DNA of 64,000 nt from Fistularia commersonii (GCA_037954325.1 JBBMNZ010000001.1:29085758-29149757); one strand, 5' to 3'; positions 11,190 to 23,292 are shown, counted from the first letter of the stretch. Notes: generated by a model not told the origin, from the letters alone. Translations and numbers: made by a program.

Positions 11190-11346
11190 CTCTTGTCGTC
11201 TTGGCAACCGCACTTGAAGATGTTTCAGCCGTCGTCCCGGAGGCTCGACGCTGGGAAACTTCCCGCAGGTCGGCCGAAGCGAAGGAGCTTCTGGGACGGC
11301 GGCTGAAACGGCTGAAACGTCTTCAAGCGCGGTTGCCAAGACGAGA
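11190..11346. repeat. Inverted repeat of Penelope-type tail sequence
   Basis: Right arm (about 11280-11346) reads GGACGGCGGCTGAAACG, CTGAAACGTCTTCAAG, GCGGTTGCCAAGACGA. The left arm (about 11190-11244) is its reverse complement, CTTGTCGTCTTGGCAACCGC then CTTGAAGATGTTTCAGCCGT. The arms are separated by about 35 bases. The CTGAAACGTCTTCAAG core also ends the element at 22370-22860. Confidence 0.6.
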
Positions 11347-11940
11347 AGAGCCGGACAAGAATTCACCGTGACCCGGAAGACCGAGAACCTCCGCAGACCA
11401 GGTTCTGAGGTCCTCCGGCCGACGCAGAGCCGACGGAGATCCAGCTTGAGTTTCATCGGCGGATCACCTCCAGGTAAGCCGGGTGTTTGTGGTCGGGAGG
11501 GGAGAGCAAAGAAGCCGGGTTACGTCGAACATCAAGAGCCCCTTCCTTGCAAGCAAAAACAAAATGAGACGGTCTTTAAAAGGTGGCTGTGGCCGGCGAT
11601 CGGAGTGATGACCCTCGGGAGGCGGCGCTCGCCTTCTACGCTTCTCATCTTCCTCTCTTCTTCCTCCTCCGTCTGCAGGGATGAGGAAAAGCTCGCCGCA
11701 CAAAGCAAGTCCGACCCCGTCTTCCCGGCGGCGGCGGCCATGTGGCTCATTAATTCCTCAGCGGAGTCCCCGCGGGGGCCGGGAAGCCGGGAAGCCGGGA
11801 AGCCGGGAAGCCGGGGTCCACGCAGAAGTCGCCTTGTTAAATCCTGGCTGGATTGCATCGGACAATTAATCGCCGTGGCGACTTTCAACCGGGAGAATCA
11901 TCGGCTTCCTTTGGCGGCAGCCTGACGGCCGGAGCGGCTC

Positions 11941-11977
11941 GGATCGGATCGGATCGGATCGGATCGGATCGGATCGG
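11941..11977 (+). repeat. (GGATC)n short tandem repeat
   Basis: Seven consecutive GGATC units. No gene context. Confidence 0.95.
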
Positions 11978-12489
11978 CCCGCTAATGAGGGGGAAAGATA
12001 AAGAAGCCGTCCGCAGGTTTTCTGGAAGAAAAGTTCCAGAAGATTTTGAACAAAAGAGTTCAATTTGTAGCGCGCTGTTTTTCAAAGAGCGTCGCAGAAA
12101 CACTGAATAGATTTACATGTAGAACTAAAGACGGCCGAGCTGTTAAAAGGCAAGTTTGAGAAAGAAACAATGAAACGTGCATACGTGAATACACAAATGA
12201 ATACATTTTTAATCATTATTGGAATGCAGGAATCAACATTTCCATAAAGGCTTTGTTTTAAAGGGACCTGCATCTTTATACTTTTTTTTTTCTATTTTCC
12301 CGTCGTGGCCCGACTCACCCGGCACACAAACGTCTCATTTCAGGCACAAACTTCAGCTACTTCGAGCAACATTTAATTAAATGACAGCAATAATGATTAT
12401 TTTTATCATTGTTGTCACTCTGTTCCTATCCTTGTTGTTGTCTTTGTCCTTTTAAGTGTCTCTTTTACTCATATTTATCTTTAAATTTA

Positions 12490-13237
12490 TATTTAATGCA
12501 GCCTCAGGGCTGCACTGGGCAGTGTCTCCCTGAGCCGGTCCAAAGCCCGGATAAATGCAGAGCGTTGCGTCATGAAGGGCATCCGGCGTAAAACTTTTGC
12601 CAAAGATGCAAGTCAACCAAAACTATACCATACCTGATCGGTCGAGGACCGGGTTAACAACGACCGCCATTGATACTGATGACTTACAGGGTACCAGTGG
12701 AAATTGGGCTACTGTGGGTCGAAGAACAAGAAGAAGAATGGGGAAGTGCAGGAGAATCGGATCAGCCAGAATAAAAGGAAAGGTGTACAAGACAGTGGTG
12801 AGACCAGAGATGATGTTTGGACTAGAAACTGTTTCAATGACCAAAAGACAGCAGGCAGAACTAGAGGTTGCAGAGATGAAGATGTTGAGGTTCTCTTTGG
12901 GAGTGACCAGGATGGAGAGGATCAGGATGGAGTCCATCAGAGGAACAGCACATGTTAGATGTTTTGGAGAGAAGGTCAGAGAAGCCAGACTGAGATGGTC
13001 GGGTCATGGACAGAGGAGGGATAGAGAATATATTGGTAGACACTGGGATGCTGGAATTGGAGCTGCCAGGCAAGAGGTCTGGAGGAAGACCAAAGAGAAG
13101 ATTTATGGACGTCGTGAGAGAAGATATGAAGGTAGTTGGTGGGAGAGAGGAGGATCCAGAGAATAGGGTTAGATGGAGAAAGTTGACTCACTGTGGAGAC
13201 ACCTGAAGGGAAAAGCCGAAAGAAGAAGAAGAATCTG
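12490..13237 (+). mobile_element. Internally deleted RTE-type LINE
   Basis: Starts with GCCCGGATAAATGCAGAG and GGGCATCCGGCGTAAAAC, which I recall as the 5' untranslated region of this fish LINE. It joins at about 12760 to the reverse transcriptase C-terminus (SARIKGKVYKTVVRPEM; KMLRFSLGVTRMERIR). It ends in ACCTGAAGGGAAAAGCC and AAGAAGAAGAAG. Most of the reverse transcriptase is missing. An open frame spans the join (12597-13166). A deletion derivative, not a gene. Confidence 0.8.
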
Positions 13238-13356
13238 TCACAAGGGTGCAGGACATGTATGACCGAGCACAGTGATGATTGAGATGTTCTGGACATGAAC
13301 AAAGGAGTGTTCATGTCCAAACCATGGGGAAGATCTGGGTAGAAGGTTGCTGAAGG

Positions 13357-13535
13357 TGAAGCTGCCAGGCAAGAAGTCTGGAGGAAGACCAAAGAGAAGA
13401 TTTATGGACGTCGTGAGAGAAGATATGAAGGTAGTTGGTGGGAGAGAGGAGGATCCAGAGAATAGGGTTAGATGGAGAAGGTTGACTCGCTGTGGCGACA
13501 CCTGAAGGGAAAAGCCGAAAGAGGAAGAAGATCTT
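13357..13535 (+). mobile_element. 5'-truncated RTE-type LINE 3' end, near-identical neighbour copy
   Basis: Nearly identical to 13059-13237 (LPGKRSGGRPKRRFMDVV-type coding end plus tail ACCTGAAGGGAAAAGCC) with only a few substitutions. The two copies are about 120 bases apart, in the same direction. Either a second insertion or a local duplication. Confidence 0.85.
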
Positions 13536-13755
13536 TGTATTTATATTTGATGGTGTTGTTGTTGAATTCAAATGAGAATCTGAGATTGAGGTCTGGCTGC
13601 TCAATTGATGCTAAGCTAGGCTAAAACTGGTCTGGGAACGTTACAGCTGACATGCCAACCTCCTCCCCTGCTCAGTTGGTCTGGAAAGTTGCTTTTTTTT
13701 TTTTATTAAAAAAACAAAACAAATTTTTATGATAAAGTATACTGACACACACACA

Positions 13756-13790
<35 letters not shown>

Positions 13791-15621
13791 TGTGACTGCC
13801 AACTCCTACAGCAGGACACTAATTATTTCCTATGAATACATTGTCCACGACAGCAGCATCATTATATCGCTGAGTAGAATCTGGAAAGTGGAGTATTTCC
13901 ATTTTCTCTTCCATCTCCTTTGTTTCTAAGTATGTAATATTACTGGGCAGAACCTGACATTTACCACCGAGGTTTGGAGAAACCCTTGTTGATCAGGCAG
14001 CCAGAAACACACACCATGATGTTTCACGGCCTTTTCTATCAGCGAGCGGCTGAAATAATCCCGTTCTTCCTCTCGGGTTGATCTAATAAAGGTACGATGG
14101 TGGAAAGGAAAAGGCCGAGCTCCGTCCTCGTCTCTCTGATCTCGTTATTCCTGTCGGGCCTCGTCCTCTTGCTTCTCCTCCCCCGTCGCCCAGTAAACAG
14201 ACGGCACGGGTCGCAGGGGTCGACGCCACATCTGGCCGGGAGGCGCAGAGGGAGTCCGGCCAGGCTCACCCTCGTCATCTTCATCGGCTCGGACGGGGCC
14301 GTCGCTCTCATCCTCGGGAAAAGCCGGTGACGCTCCGGCGCGAGGAAGAAAAACAAAAAACACGGATCTGGACGAGGATGGGAAGAAAAGGCACGCCGGA
14401 GGTTTCTCTCCACTGCAGGGCGAGGAAGAGGAGGAGATGAAGAGGCGTCCCGACCTCCCGACCTCCCGCTACTCCGGCAAAACAGTCCCCGGACTCTTTG
14501 TTAGAAAAAGCGCCGCATTCCCTCGTCGGCCGTGAAAAATAAAGCGAGGCGGGCGGTTCGGGGTCGCTTGGAGCTGCTTGGAGCTGCTTGGAGCTGCTTG
14601 GAACTGCTTGGAGCTGCTTGGAGCAGCTTGGAGCTGCTTGGAGCTGCTTGGAGCTCCCCGCTGAGAAGCAGCCCAAACATCTCGTCAATTCAAATTACAT
14701 CACCAAATGGAGAGTTTATGCATAGAAACATAATAATAGACAAAAATGAGGATGGAAAGCATGAACATAGTGGACGTTAAACCAAAACATGACGCGAGTG
14801 TTTGATGGGTCGCGTCAGCGTGTTGCTGAGATCCGGTCAAATATCATCTGACGACGTCGTCGTGTTCCAAACCTCCACGTGAATCCATGGTGAGGATGTT
14901 ATTACCTTGCAACACTCAAACTGAGACGGATATTCATGAGATAACTACCTTTATAATTCACTTCACTCATTTGTTTCTCCCTCCCTCAACAACTATTTGA
15001 ACCGTCTGCCTTTATTTATTTACTTTTTAAAGTTTGTTGCCTCATTTCTACTGTTTTTGAGGTGAATTATTTGTTTTTAATGATCGTGTTTTGCTTCGTC
15101 ACTTAGCCGTCAACAAATGTAAGCAGAAAACCAAGCGGGAGGCCCAGAACTTCTGACTTCCACGACATTAGAGAACCTGAGAAGTTGTACTTTAGTGAAA
15201 ATGTGAAGTCGCCACTTCTAGCTCGACCTCTCATTTCTTTTATCCTTTTTACAAAAGTACAGAGCGTGCGTACTTTTATCGTCTTCTTCGGCGGCCATCT
15301 TCCTCCGCCGGCCGGCTCGAAAAATACAGATAATTACTATTATTACGATTATAATACAAGGCTATTGAAGCACGGTTCAAAAGAAATATAAAAAATATCA
15401 ATGAAAATGAATATTTTAATTCGATCGAGTATCAAAAGTGTGAAGTCTTTCAGAAAAGGGGAAATAATGCAGAGGTGTCGAAGTTCTTGGGTGAAACAGT
15501 TTCATCACATTCCTGCGCCGCCGTGTTTTCAGATCATCTCCGAGGCGCTTTAGTTCCGCTGAGAATCACCGCTGGCATTTCAGACGGCCGCGCCAAAACA
15601 GAGCATCCAGAGCGGGAACAA

Positions 15622-15659
<38 letters not shown>

Positions 15660-15847
15660 TAGCATGCTTGTGCATTTGTTTCCCAGGAAAAGACGGGATG
15701 TAAAACGTAAATGCGACAAAAACACCGGCGCAGATCACAAGATGCACCCGATCCACAGAAGAACCCTGACCTCAATTAACCCTCAATCTGCTCCTCCACA
15801 CGGAGGCCAGACCAGAACCAGACCGGGCTAAACACTCCCTCACACAA

Positions 15848-15881
<34 letters not shown>

Positions 15882-15982
15882 AATCCTGCAAGCTTCTATG
15901 GAATTCCGTCATGATAATAGTGGAAACCCGGCCAAATGCCTCTCGGCTGAAACCAGCCATCATAGAGGCCAGCAAGCCCAGT

Positions 15983-16016
<34 letters not shown>

Positions 16017-16758
16017 TTTTGCATTTGTGTGTTATGCAAACACTATTTGTAAAGGCGCGTACACACAGACACACACACACACACACTCGCACAGACAAGC
16101 AAACAAGACTTTGGGCTTTCAGGCTGATGCCAGGTCGACTTGGATTTTACGATTCCGATTTTTTTATTTTTGATCTGAACATTTGAATCCCTGCCGCTCT
16201 TTCATCGGACAAAAACAATCTAATGGTAAAAAAGCCAACAGTAAAAAGGTGCTCGCTGTTTCCTCTGAGATTCAGAATAATATTCTGGGTACTTTTAGTA
16301 AAATGTGACGCCCTCGTACGAGTAAAGCGGGGTGATTTGACGGCAGGGTGTCGAGTTCATCGGACTATAAATGAGGTTATGTGAACCCTGACCTGCTAAC
16401 GTGGAGATTCTGCCGGCCGGAGCGATGCCGTCTCTTGTCACTGTCAATGAACAGATTTTAGAAAGCCAAACACCGGGTCGACATGAGCAAGAACAAAATA
16501 AAATATCGAACCTAAACGGGTTTCCGAGAGCTTCGGCCCGCTCCGATCTCGTATGCAAGTACGTCGAAAAATTATACACGATAAAACAACTGGAAAGAAT
16601 CCAGTAACTTCCATTTGGGCAAAACAAAGGGATTCATATTTAATTTTGTTTTTGGAAATATTTTAAATTGCAAACATTTCACTCGTTGACCCAGTGGATT
16701 GTTCTATGGATGGCGAAAAACCTAAAACAAGATTGTGTCGGAGGGAAAAAATCAGAAT
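13536..16758. other. Gene-free spacer with microsatellites
   Basis: Contains (CA)n at about 13744-13790, 15624-15658 and 15849-15880, (TG)n at 15984-16014, and a 10-bp minisatellite at 14571-14650. A GC-rich patch at 14040-14540 has open frames on both strands but no recognisable domain. I see no gene. Confidence 0.6.
14571..14650 (+). repeat. 10-bp minisatellite (GAGCTGCTTG)
   Basis: Eight tandem units with two single-base variants. It lies next to the GC-rich patch and is not linked to a gene. Confidence 0.95.
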
Positions 16759-16815
16759 CAGAATCATTTATTTAGGCCACGCAACAGTGTTGGTGGAATT
16801 TGTTTCCGGTACAGC
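16759..16815 (+). repeat. Teleost interspersed repeat fragment (AATCAGAATCAGAATCATTT)
   Basis: AATCAGAATCAGAATCATTT followed by GGAATTTGTTTCCGGTACAG, a pattern I recall as a widespread fish repeat. A diverged relative flanks the LINE insertion at 58262-58336. Confidence 0.55.
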
Positions 16816-17067
16816 TTGAAAAAAAGCTTGAAAAAGTTGAAATGCAATTTCTGAATTTGTACCCAACCCCAAAATGTCATCAGTCTGAACTCGTCTTGAT
16901 TAAATGTACAATCCTCTTATGATGCATAGATATTCTACACATTTAATATTTGGATTTTACATCGACAGCATTGTTTCTTATTATTGCTATTATTCATATA
17001 TTTTTGCCAACACCATCATCACTTTCCTCCTAATCCAAGGAAAAGATTGATCCCTGCGCCTCTCTTC

Positions 17068-17235
17068 CCTCCTTGTTACATTACATGACATTACATTCCA
17101 GACGCTTTTATCCAAAGCGACTTACAAAAAGTGCAATTCAGTCACCGAAGATCCGAAGCGCCGGTCGTCGGAAGTCAGAAGCGACCACTCAACCAAACAG
17201 CCATCTCAGAACCATATACACACATATATTCAGTT
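17068..17235 (-). mobile_element. L2-type LINE 3' end
   Basis: On the minus strand it ends GTAAGTCGCTTTGGATAAAA, GCGTCTGGAATG, then ATGTAATGTCATGTAATGTA. This tail is typical of fish L2-type LINEs and of SINEs that borrow their 3' end. The same tail occurs at 31897 (minus) and 60318 (plus). Confidence 0.7.
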
Positions 17236-18954
17236 CAGTTTTGGGGCTGAGAGCGGTTAGCAGGGCAGTGCTTGGTGAGGAGGTTTGTTTTGTTGTAAAG
17301 GCGGAGAAGCAAAGGTCAGGTCGGGTCAGGTGCTGCCCCCTGCTGACTGGGAGTGTGTAACAACTTTGTCGCCGTTGGCAACAAACTCAGACTTGAATCT
17401 TTCATCTCCTATTTCAAATTCCGGAGTCGCTGCTAAATATTCATCACGATCCTCCGGCTGCGACTGTTGCCTAGTTACCAACCTAGAAGCAGCAACAACA
17501 ACATACATCCCACATACGTCCAGACGGACTCTCTGACAAACTTGCTGAGGCTGAAGATGTTATTGTCCTATTGGCCAATATTTGTAAGAACTATGTAAAA
17601 ATGTTAATAAAATCGCTCAAGATATCTTAATTTCTATAATTGATGTGTATTTTTGTCATCGGCTGATCTCTGCAGACTTACGGGCCGCTGCCGACCGACC
17701 GACCGGGCGACTCGTCGTCGGCTTCCTCCGTGAAGGTGCCGCTTCACGTTCTTTCCTCATCAGATGCTCCTTCTGCAGTAGCGGGTGGTTGACATCATCG
17801 CAGGAGAACATCCGGCGTCTCCTGCCTGTGGCGTTTCTTCCAGCGGCCGTCTCTCCTTTTGCGTATTTCTGAAAGAAAACTGTCGACACGGCAGTTTGGC
17901 TTCAGCTTAAAACTAGCGGCTTAGCTCGGCGAAATGCGTCAAACGAGAAGCATCGAGAACACGAAACACGGCCGCGGATCCCGAGGACGTCGTGTGCGTC
18001 CAAGAGCATCTTCCCACACCTTCTCTTCTCGCCCCTTGGGAAGCGGCGTAGCTTAGCATCAGTCCCTTTGCTTCCCGTGGACTGGAAATGGCAGCCAAAA
18101 GCAGCGCAATGTGGCATCATTAGCATTTATAGCGCACTGCAGCCGGCACCAGGAGCCACCAGCGGAAAGCCAAAGTTAACATGAGCAACCTGTGTAGGTC
18201 ATCGACCCCGCGTGCATTCTGACTGCAAAACCATGGCGGCGCCCCGGGGCTAAAGATGTGTTAATAACGATTCTTTGTGCTTTTTTAGACACATTAGAAT
18301 GAGACAAACAGAAAAGTGTATTTATGTCAATTAGTCCTCGCCGGCGGGTTCGCATTAAGGGAAAGAACATGATTTGTGGAGGCTTTTTAAGAGGTTAACA
18401 CACATGCATGGAGCAGCAAGGCAAGGGCACCCACCTGCGCCAGCTGTGTGTGTGTGTGTGTATGTGTGTGTGTGACCAGCAATTCAACACCCATGTGAAT
18501 AAAATGAAACCAAAAATCCAAAACCTTGACAGAAACCACATCCAAAAAAATCATCAAACCCTTAAATAAGTCGGAGCGAGCTTTACATTCATCACCATGA
18601 CAACCGCTGACTCACCGCTGGTCTCCAAATGTCCAACACAACCAACGGATCCGACAGGACTCACCTTTAAAAGAACCGCTCACCGAGAATTTCCCACGAC
18701 AATGATGTGAATTAGCGAAGAATGGTCCTTTCAGGGATTTGCAGCGAGTGGCACACACAGACACACACACATTCACACACAGACACACACATTCACACAC
18801 AAATCTATATGCAAAAGCCGAGTCATGTGTGTTTCCTGTGTTGCTGCTCGTCCGAGGTAATCCCCTGCAGGCTCATAGTTTGTTTTCTCTGCGTTGCTTT
18901 AAACACAGCAATGAGGGGCCTTTCAGCCACCCACGCCGCCATTTTATCCGCCGG

Positions 18955-19007
<53 letters not shown>
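18955..19007 (+). repeat. (CA)n microsatellite
   Basis: About 26 uninterrupted CA units in intergenic DNA. Confidence 0.97.
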
Positions 19008-19009
<2 letters not shown>

Positions 19010-19640
19010 GACCTGTCAATGCGAAGTGTGTGTGCGTGAGCAGCATTTGGTTGCTGCATGCTAGAGATGGGCCACTGACTGACGAAGGCTTTTTCTGAGG
19101 CTCGTCTGCAGTGATGCTGGTTCACAGGACTCTTCTTGCTTTGCAGCTCTGAGGCGAAATATCGTCTCGTTTGATCGAAAATGTACAAAATCCAACAGCT
19201 GGCGTCATCAGAGCAGGAGGCATTTACAGGGTTTGTGAAAAAAATATGAAGAAATAATCCAGTTTGAACGGCGTCTCAGTTAGGTGTGGAGGTGTGATTA
19301 TAAAACGACCATATTTTACCCTTCGAGTTTGATCGGTCCAGTTGGAGTTGATTTAGAGACCGACCCCCTCGAAAACAAAGCACAATTAGTCTAAATTTGA
19401 AGCGGATGTTGGTTAGCAAAAGCCGTAAAAGCACCAGCAATTCCCATCTCGTGAGGGAAACGGTAAAAAAAACACAAAACAAAATAAAGGAAAAAGAAAA
19501 ACATACAAAAAAAACAACACGGTGAGTCGAGGTTTACTGATCCCTCTTCACAGCTAGCTTAGCATACGTGGACTACATGTGCTACACGCAGAGCTCAGCG
19601 TTGGACGATTCAGGAAATAAAGAAGGAAAACAAAAGCAAG

Positions 19641-19671
<31 letters not shown>

Positions 19672-19957
19672 TTGGCCAACGCTTCGGGGACAGGTGATGC
19701 TGAACCAACATGAAGTAAAAGAAGCTGGTGGGAGGAAGAAGTGGAACCACCAAAATAAGTGAGGACATCGACCAAAATAATAAGACAAAATAATAAGAAC
19801 CGAACGCGTGACTGCATGGAAACTACAAACGATTAAAGGATAGAAGAGAAGAGGAACCAAGGGATTTTTCAATTAAAAGGTAACATTTCAGACTTTTTGG
19901 GGTGTCAGATCACCAGTTAATCATAGAGCTACATACAGATCCATCCAAGACATGACT

Positions 19958-19997
<40 letters not shown>

Positions 19998-20133
19998 ACA
20001 CACAACACACACACCGCACTGCATCAGTGTATTGCACTGTGCTGGGTCACCAGCAGTACCAATGCATCCAGCCCAGATCCAGAGCAAGGTTGTCTGGGCT
20101 GCTGGGAGCTGCAGAGCCGTTTTCCCAAGGAGG

Positions 20134-20137
<4 letters not shown>

Positions 20138-20198
<61 letters not shown>
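20138..20198 (+). repeat. (CA)n microsatellite
   Basis: About 30 uninterrupted CA units in intergenic DNA. Confidence 0.97.
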
Positions 20199-20199
<1 letters not shown>

Positions 20200-20540
20200 A
20201 GGGAGATAATCATAACTGTGTAGGATAAGACTTGAACCAGATGTCCATAAAGAATTTTTCATTATCTGAAGACAAAAGGAAACAGATTCTCGAGGCGCCG
20301 CTTGTTTTTAAAACTCTGGCTTTCTAGAAAAACGACATGCGTGTTGATTTCCCGCTGCGTTCGTTGCTGGTCGGAGGAAAATAAGAAACCCTCCGCAGGG
20401 AGTGACAGCGCTAACATGCTAATGCTTATCTGCACCAATCAGGACCCGGTTCAGCAAATGTTTTGACCCTCAGGCCAAAATACAAGAGGGGTTCGGCTGC
20501 GTTTTTATCTACAAAAGTGAAGCAACAATGGTCCGTCTCT

Positions 20541-20580
<40 letters not shown>

Positions 20581-21835
20581 TGTGTTTACATCATATACGC
20601 TTTTGTGATATATTACTCCCTGCAGACTTCGCCCATAAAATTCTGCATCTTGACCAAATTATCCTGAAATTAAAATCATAAATATCTTCGGCAACTTTTT
20701 CCCACTAGGTTTTTGTAATACAGCCCTTTTTTGAAAAAAAAAAAAAAAAAGGGAAAAGCTCCTTCCGACCCAGATGATAGCAGCTCTCCTGGTGACCGAC
20801 CGAGGCCATCCTTAGTTAGCAGATACATATCAGATCTCGGAAAAACAACTCCTTGTGCTCTGAGCAGATTTCCGAGGCAGAACTGATGTACGGAATATGT
20901 GAAGCGAATCAAGAGGTTTATCTGGATGTTTTCAGCGGCGGTCGTCAGGTCGGGCGGGAGAAAGAGACTCGACGAGACCTCGGCCAAACGCTGAGGTCAT
21001 GAGAATGGCGGTCTCGGCCCGTCCCGGAGCAGACACCGCGGTGGCGGGGACCTCGAAATATTTCAGTCTGGAAGTTTGTCTTTGCGGCCCCGCGGTACCA
21101 GGACGTCCCCCCGCTGCCAGCTCCTCCACGGGCAAACCGGCTCCGCTGCCTCCAAGTGGAACATCATTTCCATTCGCGCATTGGCGGTGCACCTTTCCAA
21201 GACATGACAGCATCCCTGTAAAACACACACACACACACATGCACACATCATCACTCTTACACACACGGTCTGCAACAATCTGGAATGGATTAAATCATTC
21301 AGCATGTTACTCCGTGTTATCAGGCTTTTTGCTCAATGTCAGTGAGGTGTGTGTGTGTGTGTGTGTGTGTTTGGGGTGGGGGGGCTCTGCTGCTTTTAAT
21401 CTGAAGGTCCAGGGCCTCCTGTTCTCAGGATCCAATTTTACCACCGCGCCCCTCCCTCTTGTACAAGTGCAGTCATCAGAATCCATCTGAGAAGCCCATG
21501 TAGAGAGCAGTTGGCCGGCTTCACTGAGCATGTGTGTGTGTGTGTGTGTGTGTGCGTGTAACTCTGTTGCCAAGCAGAGGGGGCCTGTTGTGATTGTGTT
21601 ACCCCAGCTGGCTGGGCTCGGGGTAGGTCGTCCATTACAGCGGGACAAGTAACACTGTGGGTATTCTCCTCGGCCCTGGGGACGGAGGGGAAGGACTTCC
21701 AGATGAGAACCGGATAAGGGGGGAAAGAGGGGGGCGGCATTCATGGGAACGGGACAACAAAATGTTTTAATTCAAATGAATTGGAAAAAAAATACGACCG
21801 GAGAGAAAATTTAAAAGGGGTGTGATATTTTGAAT

Positions 21836-21949
21836 TTTGATATTGATTCCATATTGGCCCTTGAGCTCAATAATCGGCCGTAATTCCTGAACAGCCCGAA
21901 TCCTGGAGGGGATTGAATGACAGCCCTTTGACGTTTACCCTCAAAGAAG

Positions 21950-21988
<39 letters not shown>
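21836..21988 (+). repeat. Unclassified repeat, copy 2, with (CA)n end
   Basis: Same-strand relative of 7237-7356, with blocks TGATATTGATT, CATATTGGC, TCAATAATC, GCCCGAA, TTTACCCTCAAAG and GCAGAAAA, running into (CA)n at 21956-21988. The spacing between blocks is close to that of copy 1. Family not recognised. Confidence 0.65.
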
Positions 21989-21991
<3 letters not shown>

Positions 21992-22369
21992 TATGTATAT
22001 ATAAATATTCCTTCTGTTGGTTTACAAGACCTTTTTCCCCCGGTCTGTATTTTCTAGGAAATTCAAATTTGATTTTTTGTCTGATAAAACCAGGAAATTC
22101 TAAGAGTTAACTGATATGTCTTTGCAGTTTACAGATTTTTTTCTGAAAATGAACCGATGATCCAATGCAGAGCGCTTTAGGAAAGCCCTGAGACCTTCAC
22201 CAGCTCAGAAACCACCAGACACCGGGACGCAGAACAGGAAGAAGACGACGACAAAAAAGCGTCTGTTGCTGGTGTTTCAGAGAAACTCCCGGTACATTTC
22301 AAACCCCAAAACCCCCTGAAGCAAAGACTGGTGCACCCTGATGGAGAGTTTGCTGTCTGCCCTCACCTG

Positions 22370-22860
22370 CTGAGACTCGTGATGACGTCTACATTGGAGA
22401 CATCTAACAACCTCCATACAAGCAGACGGCCCGACACCTCAGGGCAGGACTCCGAGGTCCACCTCCACCTGAGGGACAAGGGACGTTCGTTTCAAGACGG
22501 CGACGTCCGGCCAGAGGAGGCAGACGGAGTCCAAGAAGCCGTCTGACAAAACACAAAAGCCATCAACCAAGACGGACCGGGACCTCCTGCACCCTTCAAA
22601 CCAGGAAAGATCCATCACCAGAAGCAGCCCCCGGTTACTTCCACCGGAGCCTAAACCCCCTCACACCTAGTTCGTGCCCTACGACTCTTACATTGTCTAA
22701 ACAAGCCACTATAACCTGGACCTTCAAGACCCCGGTGGTTCTACTGGGACTCTCGCCACAGGTCACCACAACTGAAGAAGCCTCTGAGATGAGGCCGGAA
22801 ACGTCTTCAAGAGAAGAAATCCAAATCCAGTTGCCACAAGAAGATTCACAGGTTCATTTC
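22370..22860 (+). mobile_element. Penelope-like retroelement remnant with GIY-YIG endonuclease end
   Basis: The plus strand encodes DDVYIGD at 22381-22401 (the YIG half of a GIY-YIG endonuclease). In another frame it encodes SGQDSEVHLHLRDKGRSF then FQDGDVRPEEADGVQEAV, matching the C-terminal endonuclease of fish Penelope-like elements as I recall it. It ends with GAAGAAGCCTCTGAGATGAG and GAAACGTCTTCAAG. Stops and frameshifts break the protein. Confidence 0.75.
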
Positions 22861-22984
22861 AACTCATGTCAATGTTTTTTTTTGCCATTTTCCAGATGAT
22901 TTCCATCTTCAATTATACAACTATTTCTTTTCCTTCAATATTCCAGAAATCCATTCAACAGTTTTAAGCTCATTTTGATGCGAT

Positions 22985-23012
22985 GTGGCATCACCTGAAG
23001 GGAAAAGACATA
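22985..23012 (+). repeat. Short RTE-type LINE 3' end fragment
   Basis: ATCACCTGAAGGGAAAAGAC matches the terminal sequence of the RTE-type copies. Only the last few tens of bases are present. Confidence 0.45.
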
Positions 23013-23208
23013 AAGTTGTACTTGTAACATCATTATATATTATATTATATTATATTATATACATCAATCATCTATTTTTTTATTATTCTATCCAGAAAAC
23101 GTTTAGTCTCCACATGTGCATCAACTTGTCCGGTTACAGAACAGTCTGGAACGTCTAGACGCCTTTCAAGGCCAAATTTTCTTTGTGTGGAAAGTTGCTG
23201 TCACCAGG

Positions 23209-23241
<33 letters not shown>

Positions 23242-23286
23242 AATTAAAGGCAGACAGGCGTCCTTCGCTGCATCGCCTCTCTAACT

Positions 23287-23292
23287 TTTATT
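23287..23292 (-). terminator. vps39: Candidate vps39 polyadenylation signal AATAAA
   Basis: First canonical AATAAA found downstream of the vps39 stop on the minus strand, about 970 bases after it. Confidence 0.5.

Larger units (their letters stand above)
10956..12489. other. Spacer without a recognised gene
   Basis: GC-rich spacer between RTE fragments. It holds the inverted Penelope-type tail (11190-11346), GGGAAGCC repeats (11778-11812) and the GGATC array (11941-11977). Open frames at 11368-11925 show no recognisable domain. Confidence 0.5.
17236..21835. other. Gene-free spacer with long (CA)n arrays
   Basis: CA/TG arrays at about 18440-18472, 18736-18800, 18955-19007, 19639-19668, 19959-19996, 20138-20198, 20543-20580, 21221-21240, 21347-21370 and 21534-21556. 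Elsewhere I see no exon, RNA gene or transposon I can name. Confidence 0.6.

Noticed and set aside
12597..13166. 189-codon open frame resembling a reverse transcriptase C-terminus
   Set aside because: Part of an internally deleted LINE; the 5' UTR supplies the start, so it is not a host gene.
14039..14413. 124-codon minus-strand frame in a GC-rich patch
   Set aside because: No homology recognised and no supporting splice or polyadenylation signals.
14571..14650. CRISPR-like regular repeats
   Set aside because: Head-to-tail 10-bp minisatellite without spacers, in an animal genome.
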